A stretch of DNA of 64,000 bases from assembly GCA_963828185.1 (NCBI GenBank), contig CAWHDV010000002.1:186001-250000 (forward strand), in the 5' to 3' direction. Of this stretch, positions 1-8,662 are shown piece after piece (position 1 is the first letter of the stretch; each line of letters begins with the position of its first letter). Below the pieces are notes generated by a model. That model was not told the origin of the DNA, did no database searches, and saw only the letters and a program-made list of their open reading frames with translations. The translations under genes and the position numbers were made by a program. This DNA comes from Rhodoblastus sp963828185 (GTDB lineage: Bacteria > Pseudomonadota > Alphaproteobacteria > Rhizobiales > Beijerinckiaceae).

Positions 1-1926
1 GCCGGGACGCCCGACGCATTCGTTCATCTCGGCGAAGCGCGCGGCATTCCACAGCTTGGTCGCGAAATTGCGGTAGCCCTCGACCCGCGATTCCGCCAGC
101 TTGATGTCGCGGCCCTGCGCCGCCATGGCGGCGAGCGTGAACCGCAAGGCGTCCGCGCCGTAGCTGTCGATCAGCCGCAGCGGGTCGATGACATTGCCCT
201 TCGACTTCGACATTTTCGCGCCCTTCTCGTCGCGGACGAGGGCGTGCAGATAGATGTCGCGGAAGGGGACCTTGTCCTGGAAATGCAGGCCGAACATCAT
301 CATGCGCGCGACCCAGAAGAAGATGATGTCGAAGCCGGTGATCAGCACGTCGGTCGGATAGCGGCGCGCCAGATCGTTTTTGTCTTCCGGCCAGCCGAGC
401 GTCGACATCGGCCACAGGGCCGAGGAAAACCAGGTGTCGAGCACGTCCTCGTCGCGGGTCAGCAGACCCGCCGCCTTGTCGGGATCGGACGCCAGGGCTT
501 CCGCCTCGGAATCGCTGTAGACGCCGCGCCTGACCGCGTCCGCCAGCGCGTCGGCCAGCGCCTCGTCTTCGGTTTCGGCGACATAGACCGCGCCCCACGG
601 CGAATACCAGGCCGGTATCTGGTGGCCCCACCAGAGCTGGCGCGAAATGCACCAGGGCTGGATGTTCTCGAGCCAGTCGAAGAAAGTCTTTTCCCAGTTT
701 TTTGGCACGAATTTCGTGTCGCCCGAGCGCACCGCCGCCAGCGCCGGCCCGGCCAGGGCTTTTGCGTCGACATACCACTGGTCGGTCAGCCAGGGCTCGA
801 TCACCACGCCGGAACGATCGCCGTGCGGAACCTGGTGTTCGTGCGCCTCGATGGTCGCAATGAGGCCGCGCGCCTCCATCGCGGCGATCACCGTTTTCCG
901 CGCTTCCTCTCGTGAAAGACCATGCAGGCTGTCGAGCGTTTCCGACAGGTCGTCGTTCTCGACCACGCCTTCGAGAAAAGCCTCGTTCTCGCGCAGAAGA
1001 ATCCTGGCCTCGGCGTCGAGAATGTTGATCAACGGCAGCTGGTGCCGCGTACCCACCTCGAAATCGTTGAAATCATGGGCGGGCGTGATCTTCACCGCGC
1101 CGGAGCCCTTTTCGGGATCGGAATAGCTGTCGGCGACGATCGGAATGAGTTGGCCGACCAGAGGCAGCACCACCCTCTTGCCGTGCAGATGCGCGTAACG
1201 CTCGTCGTCGGGATGCACCGCCACAGCCGTATCGCCGAGCATGGTCTCCGGCCGGGTCGTCGCCACCACGACATATTCGTCGGTGGCGGAACCGTTCTCA
1301 TCGGCGAGCGGATATTTGAAATGCCAGAGCGAACTTTTCACCGTCTGCGCGACAACCTCGATGTCGGACACCGCCGTCAGCAGCTTCGGGTCCCAGTTGA
1401 CCAGCCGCTTGTCCTTGTAGATCAGGCCGGAACGGTAGAGGTCAACGAAGGCCTTCAGCACCGCGCGCGAAGACCCGTCGTCCATGGTGAAGCGTTCGCG
1501 CGACCAGTCGCAGGAGGCGCCGAGCCGCTTGAGCTGGTTGACGATCGCGCCGCCGGATTCGGCCTTCCAGGCCCAGACCTTGTCGAGAAAGGCCTCGCGG
1601 CCGAGGTCGCGGCGGCCCGGTTCGCCGGCGGCCGCGAGTTGCCGCTCCACCACCATCTGCGTCGCGATGCCGGCATGGTCGGTTCCCGGCTGCCACAGCA
1701 CGTCCTTGCCGCGCATGCGCTCGTAACGGCACAAAATGTCCTGCAAGGTATTGTTGAGCGCATGGCCCATGTGCAGGGAGCCGGTGACGTTCGGCGGGGG
1801 GATGACGATGGTGAAGGGCTTCGCGGCCGCCCGTTCCGGCCGTCCCGCGCGAAAGGCGCCCGCGCTCTCCCATTCCGCGCTGATGCGGCTTTCCACGGCG
1901 GCGGGATCGAAAGTCTTGTCCATCAT
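1..1926 (-). CDS. valS: Valyl-tRNA synthetase, 3' end cut by window edge
   Basis: Class I aminoacyl-tRNA synthetase that charges tRNA-Val in the cytoplasm and edits misactivated threonine. The frame runs from two adjacent ATG codons (1926 or 1923) to the window edge, giving 642 codons of a protein usually about 900-950 residues. The HIGH signature reads HMGH at about residues 52-55, after PPPNVTGS. The KMSKS loop appears intact as GAKMSKSKGN near residue 571. The editing domain lies between them. The anticodon-binding and C-terminal coiled-coil domains lie outside the window. Its neighbour popZ is transcribed in the same direction upstream, an arrangement common in Rhizobiales. Long plus-strand frames over this gene are antisense shadows. 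Confidence 0.97.
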   Translation of the reverse strand, partial: MMDKTFDPAAVESRISAEWESAGAFRAGRPERAAAKPFTIVIPPPNVTGSLHMGHALNNTLQDILCRYERMRGKDVLWQPGTDHAGIATQMVVERQLAAAGEPGRRDLGREAFLDKVWAWKAESGGAIVNQLKRLGASCDWSRERFTMDDGSSRAVLKAFVDLYRSGLIYKDKRLVNWDPKLLTAVSDIEVVAQTVKSSLWHFKYPLADENGSATDEYVVVATTRPETMLGDTAVAVHPDDERYAHLHGKRVVLPLVGQLIPIVADSYSDPEKGSGAVKITPAHDFNDFEVGTRHQLPLINILDAEARILLRENEAFLEGVVENDDLSETLDSLHGLSREEARKTVIAAMEARGLIATIEAHEHQVPHGDRSGVVIEPWLTDQWYVDAKALAGPALAAVRSGDTKFVPKNWEKTFFDWLENIQPWCISRQLWWGHQIPAWYSPWGAVYVAETEDEALADALADAVRRGVYSDSEAEALASDPDKAAGLLTRDEDVLDTWFSSALWPMSTLGWPEDKNDLARRYPTDVLITGFDIIFFWVARMMMFGLHFQDKVPFRDIYLHALVRDEKGAKMSKSKGNVIDPLRLIDSYGADALRFTLAAMAAQGRDIKLAESRVEGYRNFATKLWNAARFAEMNECVGRPG

Positions 1927-2047
1927 GAGCGGGAACCAGGATTTATTGCGAGAAAGGGATTCCGCGCAACAAAACCGAGCCAACGCCGCAAGTCAATGGA
2001 ATTGCCGCGTCGTTCCGCAAGTAAAACGGGCGTGAGGCCCGGAAACT

Positions 2048-3235
2048 TCAGCCTCGGCCGCGCGCGACCCGCTCGATTTCGGCGCGCACGAGACGTTCGA
2101 CGACGATTGGCAGATTATCGTCGAGCCAGGCCTTCAGCATCGGCCGCAGCATTTCCCGCGTCACACGTTCAAGCATGAGCGGATCGCGCATCAGCAGGTT
2201 TTCCGCCAGGGACTCGAAAGACGCGCCGATTTTTGCGCCGCTCGCGGGCGACAGGAGCGCCGGTTCGGCCTTCTCGGGACCAGCGGCGGAAGGCGGGTTG
2301 TCAACGGGCTCGGGTTCAACCTCCGCAATGCGCGGCGTGGCCGGATGATCCTGCGCTACGGCCAATGGCGCCTGTGGCGGAACGACAGGCGGCGTGTCGT
2401 GTGATTCAGGCTTGTCCTGCACGGCGTCCGACGCGACAGCCTGCACGGAGGCGGGAACCGGCGCGGGCGCGGCGGCCCGCAGCGGCGAAAAGACAGGCGC
2501 GCGAAAGGCCTGGGAGGCAATTTTCAGCCGCGGCTCGTATGCGGTGGATGTCGGCTGGACCAGGCTCACCACGGCGGCGCGCGGCGGCTCGGGGATTTTT
2601 TCCAATTCGTTCAGCGAAGGTCGCAAAGCCGGGGGCTCCGCAGGAGACGCCGGCGTTTCCGCCATCTGGGCTGCGACCGGCGGCGCTTCCTGCGCAGGCT
2701 GCGGTTTCGGCGCGACCTCCTTGGTCATGAAATCGCGCAGCCTCAGCATCGGCGGTTTCGGCGCGACCGCGGAGGGCGCGGGCGCCGGCGGCGCCGAGGG
2801 GAAGCTTTCGGGCGTGGCGGCCGCCACGTCGCGACCGAGCCTCTGGCCCAGGCCGAAGAAGGCGTCGGCGCCAAGAACAGGCGCGGGCGCCTCGGCAGGA
2901 GCAGGCGCGCCAGAAACGGGCGCTGCGGCCAATTCCGCACGCGTCGTCGCTACATCCGTCAAAGTGGCGGCGCGCGCGCGGCGACTGAGCGGCAAGGCGT
3001 CATCGTCAGCGATGATCCGACGGATCGAGGCCAGAATATCGTCCATCGACGGCTCATGCGCCTTTTGTTCGGCGCTTAGCTGGCTTGGCATGCCGCTGGT
3101 CGGCATGGAGCCGGCAGGCATGGAGCCGCCAGGAATGGAGCCGGCAGGCATGGAGCCGGCAGGAATGGAGCCGGCAGGAATGGAGCCGGCAGGAATGGCG
3201 TTGCTGGCGAAGGAAGGGGCGTTCGTTGCGGTCAT
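2048..3235 (-). CDS. popZ: PopZ-type polar organising protein (DUF2497)
   Basis: Probable pole-organising scaffold protein of 395 aa. Near the N-terminus is EPSMDDILASIRRIIADD, the conserved PopZ amphipathic segment. The C-terminus has the DUF2497 helices (FESLAENLL, then VTREMLRPMLKAWLDDNLP and an Arg/Glu-rich tail). In between is a long Pro/Ala-rich linker that is poorly conserved and probably disordered. Known PopZ proteins self-assemble at the cell pole and bind ParB and polarity factors. The start is placed at ATG 3235 (MTATNAP) because the 27 residues upstream look non-native, but no strong ribosome site was seen, so it could be slightly longer. The N-terminal part holds six 15-bp units encoding an IPAGS/MPAGS pentapeptide. 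Confidence 0.85.
   Translation of the reverse strand: MTATNAPSFASNAIPAGSIPAGSIPAGSMPAGSIPGGSMPAGSMPTSGMPSQLSAEQKAHEPSMDDILASIRRIIADDDALPLSRRARAATLTDVATTRAELAAAPVSGAPAPAEAPAPVLGADAFFGLGQRLGRDVAAATPESFPSAPPAPAPSAVAPKPPMLRLRDFMTKEVAPKPQPAQEAPPVAAQMAETPASPAEPPALRPSLNELEKIPEPPRAAVVSLVQPTSTAYEPRLKIASQAFRAPVFSPLRAAAPAPVPASVQAVASDAVQDKPESHDTPPVVPPQAPLAVAQDHPATPRIAEVEPEPVDNPPSAAGPEKAEPALLSPASGAKIGASFESLAENLLMRDPLMLERVTREMLRPMLKAWLDDNLPIVVERLVRAEIERVARGRG
3105..3194 (-). repeat. Six tandem 15-bp units inside popZ
   Basis: Six nearly identical 15-bp units of the type atggagccggcagga run head to tail and keep the reading frame of popZ, encoding I/M-P-A/G-G-S pentapeptides. Copy number is likely to vary between strains by slippage; that is an inference. 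Confidence 0.9.
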
Positions 3236-3492
3236 GGACTCGGACGCTCGACTGCGAATCGGAAGCATAAAACTGCGCTCGCTCGGCAACGCGCGCAAGG
3301 CGGGATCGCGCCGCAACAGCCGGAATACACGGTTTTTTTGTGATTACGTCGCGCGTTGCTTTGCGCAAAACGGCTCAGCTCACGAAACGGCCCGCGTCGG
3401 AACGGATGGCGAAGATGCGGGCACGCTGGACGGAGTTCAGGCGTTCACGGAAGAGCAAGGGAAAGGATCCAACTTTCCCCCAGCCTCCCGAT

Positions 3493-4893
3493 TTAGCGAC
3501 CGTCCGGCGTATCGAGGCCGATGAAGCGGTTCTTGGTCTGCTCGTAATGCACGCTGGGACGGTAGGCGACAACTCCGAGGCCGAGGCCCTGCGCCGTCAA
3601 CCGGCCGATGGCCCCCATGACGGCGTAGGAGGCGACGACGCGGTCGTGCTGCGCCGTCACCAGCTGGACGCGGGTATTGAGCAGCGCCTGCTGCGCGTTG
3701 AGCACGTCGAGCGTGGTGCGCTGGCCGACCTTGGCTTCCTCGCGCACGCCGTTCAGCGCCACTTCGGCCGCCTTGACCGCCGACTGATAGGCGACAATCG
3801 CGGCGCGCGCCGCCTGCAACTGGCCCCAGGAGGACGCGACCGACTGGCGAATGACGATCCGGGAAGAATCCACCGCCATGCGCGCCTGGCCCAGCTGCTC
3901 CTTGGCCTGGCGCACGGCGGCGTATTCGGCGCCGCCCTGGTAGATCGGAATATTGATCTGGCCGACGACGCTGGCGCTCCACATGTTGTAATTGGGAATG
4001 CCGCTGCTGTCGGTCATCTGCTGCACCTGCCCTTGCAGGCTGGCGGTCGGCAGCAAGGCGCCCTCGGCGACCTTGACCGCGTCTTCGGCCATGTCCACTT
4101 GATGCAGGGCGCCGGTGATCGCCGGATTTTCTTGCAGGCCGGTCACGATCGAGCGATCGAGCGAGCGCGGCAACAGCCTCTCGATCGGTTGCGCCGGCTG
4201 CAACTGGCGCGGCGCGACGCCGATCTGACGGCGGAAGGTCGCGATCGAGGTTTCGAGATTGGACTGCGCGGTGGCGAAATCGGCGTGGGAGGCGGCAAGC
4301 GCCGATTCGGCCTGCGCGACGTCGGTCCGCGTGACTTCGCCGACATGGAAACGGTCGCGCGTCTGCTGCAACTGAACCTGCAACACCTTGATGTTGCTTC
4401 GCCGAAGGCCGAGGACAGCCGTGTCGCGCAACACGTCCATATAGGCGGTGGCCGCCGCTTGCAGCGTCTGCTCCTCGGTCTGCCGCAGGGCTTCGCGTTG
4501 CGCCAGCACCGCTGATTCGGCCTGGCTCACGCTATTTTCGGTGCGCATGCCGTCAAACACCGTCTCCGTGACCTGCACGGAGGAGCCGCGCGGATTGGCG
4601 ACATATTTCGCCGCCGGCGTGTTCAACCCGAAAGCGTTCGAGATTTCACTGTATTGATGGCCGGCGCTGAGCGTGGCGCTCGCCTTCGGCATCCAGCCGG
4701 CCTTGGCCGTGGGCACGCCTTCGTCCTTCGCCCGCACCGCGGCGCGCTGCTGGTTGATGTCCGGGTTGCCGGAATAGGCGCGCGCCAAGGCGCCCGACAT
4801 GGTTTCCGCCGAGACTGGCCCGAGACAGCAGGCCACCGCCAGGACAGAAACGCCGATCGCCAGACCGAAGGGAGAAAAACAGCGCAAAATCAA
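3493..4893 (-). CDS. TolC family outer-membrane efflux channel
   Basis: Outer-membrane channel of the TolC/OEP family, which exports substrates from tripartite pumps or type I secretion systems. The mature part starts AETMSGALARAYSGNPDINQQRA, typical of TolC proteins, and holds two OEP repeats of long helices with the usual QAESALAASHADFATA-type signatures. Length is 466 aa if translation begins at TTG 4893. That start is preferred because it gives a clean signal peptide (FSPFGLAIGVSVLAVACCLG, cleaved after VSA) and follows a GGGGG stretch. A longer frame to 5046 reads through a leader that looks non-coding. No inner-membrane pump component is adjacent; the upstream neighbour pcm matches the pcm-tolC order seen in other alphaproteobacteria. 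Confidence 0.88.
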   Translation of the reverse strand: MILRCFSPFGLAIGVSVLAVACCLGPVSAETMSGALARAYSGNPDINQQRAAVRAKDEGVPTAKAGWMPKASATLSAGHQYSEISNAFGLNTPAAKYVANPRGSSVQVTETVFDGMRTENSVSQAESAVLAQREALRQTEEQTLQAAATAYMDVLRDTAVLGLRRSNIKVLQVQLQQTRDRFHVGEVTRTDVAQAESALAASHADFATAQSNLETSIATFRRQIGVAPRQLQPAQPIERLLPRSLDRSIVTGLQENPAITGALHQVDMAEDAVKVAEGALLPTASLQGQVQQMTDSSGIPNYNMWSASVVGQINIPIYQGGAEYAAVRQAKEQLGQARMAVDSSRIVIRQSVASSWGQLQAARAAIVAYQSAVKAAEVALNGVREEAKVGQRTTLDVLNAQQALLNTRVQLVTAQHDRVVASYAVMGAIGRLTAQGLGLGVVAYRPSVHYEQTKNRFIGLDTPDGR

Positions 4894-4931
4894 GCCCCCG
4901 AAACTATATCGCCCAGAATACCCAAGACTCC

Positions 4932-4961
4932 GCGCGCTGGGAATCGAACCCCATGACGCGC
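4932..4961 (-). other. Hairpin in the tolC leader, tRNA T-arm-like
   Basis: In the 212-bp leader between pcm and tolC the sequence can fold as GCGCG plus TGGG paired with CCCA plus CGCGC, with a three-base bulge and a loop resembling a tRNA T-loop (GTTCGATT). Just upstream on the same strand an inverted CAAGG/CCTTG pair overlaps a TTGACG promoter-like hexamer. It may be a leader structure or attenuator; no function is established. Confidence 0.3.
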
Positions 4962-5105
4962 AGAGTAAAATCAAGGAACTCAAGCCTTGCGTCAACCTTG
5001 GCCGTCGCCGTTTTCCCGGCATCGCCCCCAGAAAAGCGCAAATCACCTTGTTTTTGTTGGCTCCTGCGCCAAAAAAGACACAGGGTCATTTCCACAAGTC
5101 TCATT

Positions 5106-5813
5106 TCAGAACACGAATCCGTTCGGCTTGTCGAAGGCCGCAAGGCTCGTCGCCGTCGCGTCGAACAGCGCGCGCGCGCTGACATGTCCATCCGCGCGCT
5201 GGAACAGCGTCGCCTTGCCGGCCCGCGCGCCGGCGTGATCCGCGACGATTGCGACCAGGCGGCCACCGTCGCGCAACTGGCCGAACAGCGTTTCGAACGC
5301 GCCCTGGCTGACGCCATCGACAAGGATCAGATCGAAGGGCGCAGCATCCGGCGCGCCCTGCGCCAACGGACCTGCCAAGGCTTTGGCGTTGGCGAGGCCG
5401 AGCCTGGCGAAATTGGCCTCGGCCTTGCCGGTCAGAATCGCGTCGTCATCGAGGCTCAAAACTTCGCCGACGAGTCCGGCGACGAGCGCCGCCGCGTAGC
5501 CCGAACCACCCGAGACGATCAGCACGCGCTCGCCGTCACGCAACCGCGCCTCCTTGAGCAGGCGGGCGAGAATCAGCGGCGCGGTCAATTCGCGCGCCGC
5601 CTTGCCGGTCACGGTCAGGCAGGCGTCGGAATAGGCGAGCGAAGCGAGGCTTTCATCGACGAAAAGCTCGCGCGGCACGGACCTCATGCGCGCCAGCACC
5701 CCGGCGTCGGTCACGTCGAAGGTGCGGACCTGCCGCTCGACCATGGTTTCGCGCAAGGCGGCGGATGCGGGAAGAAACGCGGGGGCGGCTGTCGCCAGTT
5801 CGGGATTTTGCAT
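5106..5813 (-). CDS. Protein-L-isoaspartate O-methyltransferase family protein
   Basis: SAM-dependent methyltransferase of the Pcm family, 235 aa, cytoplasmic. Members methylate isoaspartyl residues in damaged proteins. The N-terminal MVERQVRTFDVTDAGVLARM and VPRELFVDE segments match the family well. The SAM motif I reads VSGGSGYAAAL where active Pcm enzymes have GTGSGY, and the acidic ribose-binding position is LSLDDDA. The C-terminal half is also divergent, as in the second Pcm-like copy many alphaproteobacteria carry next to tolC. Catalytic activity is therefore uncertain. It lies upstream of and in line with the TolC gene, 212 bp apart. Confidence 0.8.
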   Translation of the reverse strand: MQNPELATAAPAFLPASAALRETMVERQVRTFDVTDAGVLARMRSVPRELFVDESLASLAYSDACLTVTGKAARELTAPLILARLLKEARLRDGERVLIVSGGSGYAAALVAGLVGEVLSLDDDAILTGKAEANFARLGLANAKALAGPLAQGAPDAAPFDLILVDGVSQGAFETLFGQLRDGGRLVAIVADHAGARAGKATLFQRADGHVSARALFDATATSLAAFDKPNGFVF

Positions 5814-6077
5814 GGCGCGTCCATTGATTCCGTCGGAGGAAGCCCGACGCGGGAAGATCGTCCCTTGAAAGACTTGCGCGCTTTATAGGCGTGGCCCGGG
5901 TTCCTGTCCACATTGCGCGCCCTTGGCAAAACGTCGGCCCGGCGCTTTCCCTTCGGCGCGTTCTTTGGCGCGGAGGCGCGAAAAGCCGCGACGCGCGGCG
6001 GCGGCCGAGCCTTTCGCTTCCGTTTGGCCCGGGAACGTGGCAAGACAAGACGGCTCGGGGCGGGGAAAAGAGATTTC

Positions 6078-7850
6078 ATGACTGGTAAAGTCTTTCGGCT
6101 CTATCTCATAAAACCTTCGCATTACGACGATGACGGCTACGTCATCCAGTGGCTGCGATCGGCCATTCCCTCCAATACCCTGGCCGCCTTGCACGGGCTC
6201 GCGGTCGATTGCGCGCGGCGCAAGGCGCTTGGCGCGGAGGTGGAGCTCGAAATCATCGGCCTGGACGAGACCAACACGCGGGTTCGGCCGGAGAAGATCG
6301 CCGCCTCGATCAAGGCGGCGGGGGCCGGTCTGGTCTGCCTGGTCGGCGTGCAATCAAACCAGTTTCCGCACGCGCTCGACCTGGCCCGGCGTTTCCGCAA
6401 CGGCGGCGTCGATGTCGCCATCGGCGGCTTCCATGTCTCCGGCTGCCTCGCCATGCTGCCCGAACTTCCCGCCGACCTCGCCGAGGCGCAAAAAATGGGC
6501 GTCAGCCTGTTCGCCGGCGAGGCCGAGGGCCGGCTCGAGACGGTGCTGAGGGACGCTTACGCCGGCAAGCTGCAAAAACTCTACAACTTCATGGACGATT
6601 TGCCGGGGATCGAGAATTGCCCGCCGCCGCTCCTGCCCGCCGAACTGATCAAGCGCACCAGCGGCGCCGTGACGAGCTTCGACGCCGGGCGCGGCTGCCC
6701 GTTCCAATGCTCGTTCTGCACCATCATCAATGTGCAGGGGCGAAAGTCGCGCTATCGCAGCGCCGACGACGTCGAGGCGATCGTCCGCGCCAATCTGGCG
6801 CAGGGCGTCAGCAGTTTCTTCATCACCGACGACAATCTCGCCCGCAACAAGAACTGGGAGCCGATCTTCGACCGGCTGATCGAGATGCGCGAAAGCGGCT
6901 TGCGCATCTCCTTCATCATCCAGGTCGACACGCTGAGCCATCGCATTCCGCGTTTCATCGAGAAGGCGGCGCGGGCCGGCGTGCGCCGGGTGTTCATCGG
7001 CCTCGAAAACATCAATCCGCAAAACCTGCTCGCCGCCAGGAAGAAACAGAACCGCATCGCCGAATATCGCGACATGCTGCTGGCCTGGAAGAACGCCGGC
7101 TGCTTCACCTATGCCGGCTATATCCTCGGCTTTCCCGCCGACACGCCGGAGTCGATCCAGCGCGATATTGAGATCATCAAGCGCGAATTGCCGCTCGACC
7201 TGCTGGAATTCTTCTATCTCACGCCGCTGCCGGGTTCGGAGGACCACCAGCGCCTGCTGAAAGGCGGCGTGTGGATGGACCCCGACATGAACAAATACGA
7301 CCTCGAACATGCCGTGACCGGCCACGCGAAAATGTCGAAGGCGCAATGGGATGAGGCCTACAAGGCGGCCTGGGCGTCCTATTACGCGCCCGCGCACATG
7401 GCGACGGTGATGCGTCGCGCCGCGGCGACCGGCAATTCGCCGGGCAAGGTGATGTTTCTGCTGCTGTGGTTCTGGGTGTGCGTCAATCTCGAGAATGTCC
7501 ATCCGCTCGAAGGCGGCTATCTCAGGCGCAAGGTGCGGCGCGACCGGCGTCCGGGCCTGCCGATCGAAAGCCCGTGGGCATTCTATCCGCGCTATGCCGC
7601 CGATCTCGTCGTCAAGCATTTGCGGGCGGGCGGCCTTGCGCTGCGCCTCGGGCGGCTGCGGCTGCAACTGAAATACGCGCCGGATGCGCGGAATTACCTG
7701 GATCAGGCGCTGACCCCCGTCGCCGAGGGCGACCTCGACGAACTGGAAATGTTCAACAACAGCGCCTCCTCGCGCGCCGCGGGCGACCACGCCAAGGAAA
7801 TGCGCGCCCGGCGCCAGGAGCACGAAAAACAGCACGAAAAGGTCGGCTGA
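6078..7850 (+). CDS. B12-binding-type radical SAM protein, function unknown
   Basis: 590-aa protein with an N-terminal Rossmann-like cobalamin-binding-type domain (about 1-180) and a radical SAM core. The [4Fe-4S] ligands are Cys207, Cys211 and Cys214 in GRGCPFQCSFC (CX3CX2C). A GFPADTPESIQRDI segment and PLPGSEDH follow, as in class B methylases and related enzymes. The canonical DxHxxG cobalamin-binding motif is not evident, so B12 may be bound base-off without that histidine or not at all. The C-terminal 150 residues are basic and family-specific. Start at ATG 6078 follows a GAAAAGAG ribosome site; the frame extends further upstream but without family features. It stands alone, divergent from pcm and ending at a strong terminator. 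Substrate unknown. Confidence 0.8.
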   Translation: MTGKVFRLYLIKPSHYDDDGYVIQWLRSAIPSNTLAALHGLAVDCARRKALGAEVELEIIGLDETNTRVRPEKIAASIKAAGAGLVCLVGVQSNQFPHALDLARRFRNGGVDVAIGGFHVSGCLAMLPELPADLAEAQKMGVSLFAGEAEGRLETVLRDAYAGKLQKLYNFMDDLPGIENCPPPLLPAELIKRTSGAVTSFDAGRGCPFQCSFCTIINVQGRKSRYRSADDVEAIVRANLAQGVSSFFITDDNLARNKNWEPIFDRLIEMRESGLRISFIIQVDTLSHRIPRFIEKAARAGVRRVFIGLENINPQNLLAARKKQNRIAEYRDMLLAWKNAGCFTYAGYILGFPADTPESIQRDIEIIKRELPLDLLEFFYLTPLPGSEDHQRLLKGGVWMDPDMNKYDLEHAVTGHAKMSKAQWDEAYKAAWASYYAPAHMATVMRRAAATGNSPGKVMFLLLWFWVCVNLENVHPLEGGYLRRKVRRDRRPGLPIESPWAFYPRYAADLVVKHLRAGGLALRLGRLRLQLKYAPDARNYLDQALTPVAEGDLDELEMFNNSASSRAAGDHAKEMRARRQEHEKQHEKVG

Positions 7851-7864
7851 GGCTGATCATGAAA

Positions 7865-7892
7865 AGACCCCCGGGCTTTCGCCCGGGGGTCT
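7865..7892. terminator. Perfect 12-bp terminator hairpin between convergent genes
   Basis: AGACCCCCGGGC, loop TTTC, GCCCGGGGGTCT: a perfect stem placed between the stop of the radical SAM gene and the convergent secreted-protein gene. It lacks a long T run but can stop transcription from both sides. Confidence 0.85.
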
Positions 7893-7912
7893 CCGTGCTC
7901 TACGCAAAACAA

Positions 7913-8425
7913 TCAGCCTTTCAGCCGCTTGTTGCATTCGCTGTAATAGCCGCCGCCCTTCTGGATCCATTTCAGGCCGCCATTGCCGCCCGTGGCCTTG
8001 TTAGCCCTGTATTGGTCGAGGCAGGTGTCCATGCGCGCCTTGCCCGCCTTCTCGCTGGCGTGCGCCGGCGAAACCGCGGCCGGGAAAACAGCGGCGCCAG
8101 CGGCGGCCGGAGCGGCGGGGGCCGGAGCGGCCGCGCGCGGCATGGGCGCGGGCGCGGCGGCGGCAGGAGCGGCCGGCGCGGCTGCGGCGGGCGCCGCGGG
8201 GGCGGCGGCGGCTCCGGCCGGATTTGCCTTCAGATCGGCGCGGCATTTCGAGGAAAACTGCAGATAGGTCATCCCGCCGGTCGTGTTGGCGGCCTTGGCC
8301 GCCTGCCATTTTTCGGAACATTGCTTCATCACGGATTCCGCGTGGGCGGCGGACCCCAGGCCGACGAAGGCGACAACGCCGGCAAGCAGGACGGCGGAAC
8401 GAAAGGACGCTGGACGAAAGGACAT
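7913..8425 (-). CDS. Secreted Ala/Pro-rich protein with Cys-Trp-Cys repeats
   Basis: Unrecognised 170-aa exported protein. Start is ATG 8425 (MSFRPASFRSAVLLAGVVAF), preceded by AGGGGAG; a signal peptide ends at AHA. Two similar motifs, QCSEKWQAAKAAN...TYLQFSSKCR and TCLDQYRANKATG...YYSECNKRLKG, flank an Ala/Pro-rich linker of about 70 residues. Each motif has paired cysteines about 25-32 residues apart and could form a disulfide-closed helical hairpin in the periplasm; this is inference. The same Cys-x3-4-Trp...Lys...Cys pattern recurs in the gene at 55104-55487. The family is common but uncharacterised in Rhizobiales. Confidence 0.75.
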   Translation of the reverse strand: MSFRPASFRSAVLLAGVVAFVGLGSAAHAESVMKQCSEKWQAAKAANTTGGMTYLQFSSKCRADLKANPAGAAAAPAAPAAAAPAAPAAAAPAPMPRAAAPAPAAPAAAGAAVFPAAVSPAHASEKAGKARMDTCLDQYRANKATGGNGGLKWIQKGGGYYSECNKRLKG

Positions 8426-8619
8426 TGGACGGCTCCCCTGGAAACCCGCAACCGCCTGACGCAGCGCCGGGATACCTTGCAAAGCTTCCGAATTTTTTCG
8501 CGCCCGTCAATGCGACGCCGCAACAAAAGGCCGTGAAAACCCTGCGGAAGCCAGGCGTTTTCTAGCGGGAGGCGGCTGAACGGCGGCTGAACGTCTCAGC
8601 CCAGCAAGGAACCGAAGAA

Positions 8620-8645
8620 AAAACCGGGGCAAAAACCCCGGTTTT
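8620..8645 (-). terminator. Terminator downstream of ppiB
   Basis: CCCCGG-type stem (AAAACCGGGG / CCCCGGTTTT) with a six-base loop, just 17 bp beyond the ppiB stop; read on the minus strand it is followed by a T run. Confidence 0.85.
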
Positions 8646-8662
8646 AACAATGCGTTCCGTGT

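Noticed and set aside
922..2178. 418-codon plus-strand frame opposite valS and its upstream region
   Set aside because: It has no known domain, mirrors the codon bias of the minus-strand valS and lacks a ribosome site.
4935..4955. tRNA-like T-loop sequence (GGTTCGATTCC on the minus strand)
   Set aside because: No acceptor stem, D-arm or anticodon stem can be built around it, so it is not a tRNA or tmRNA.
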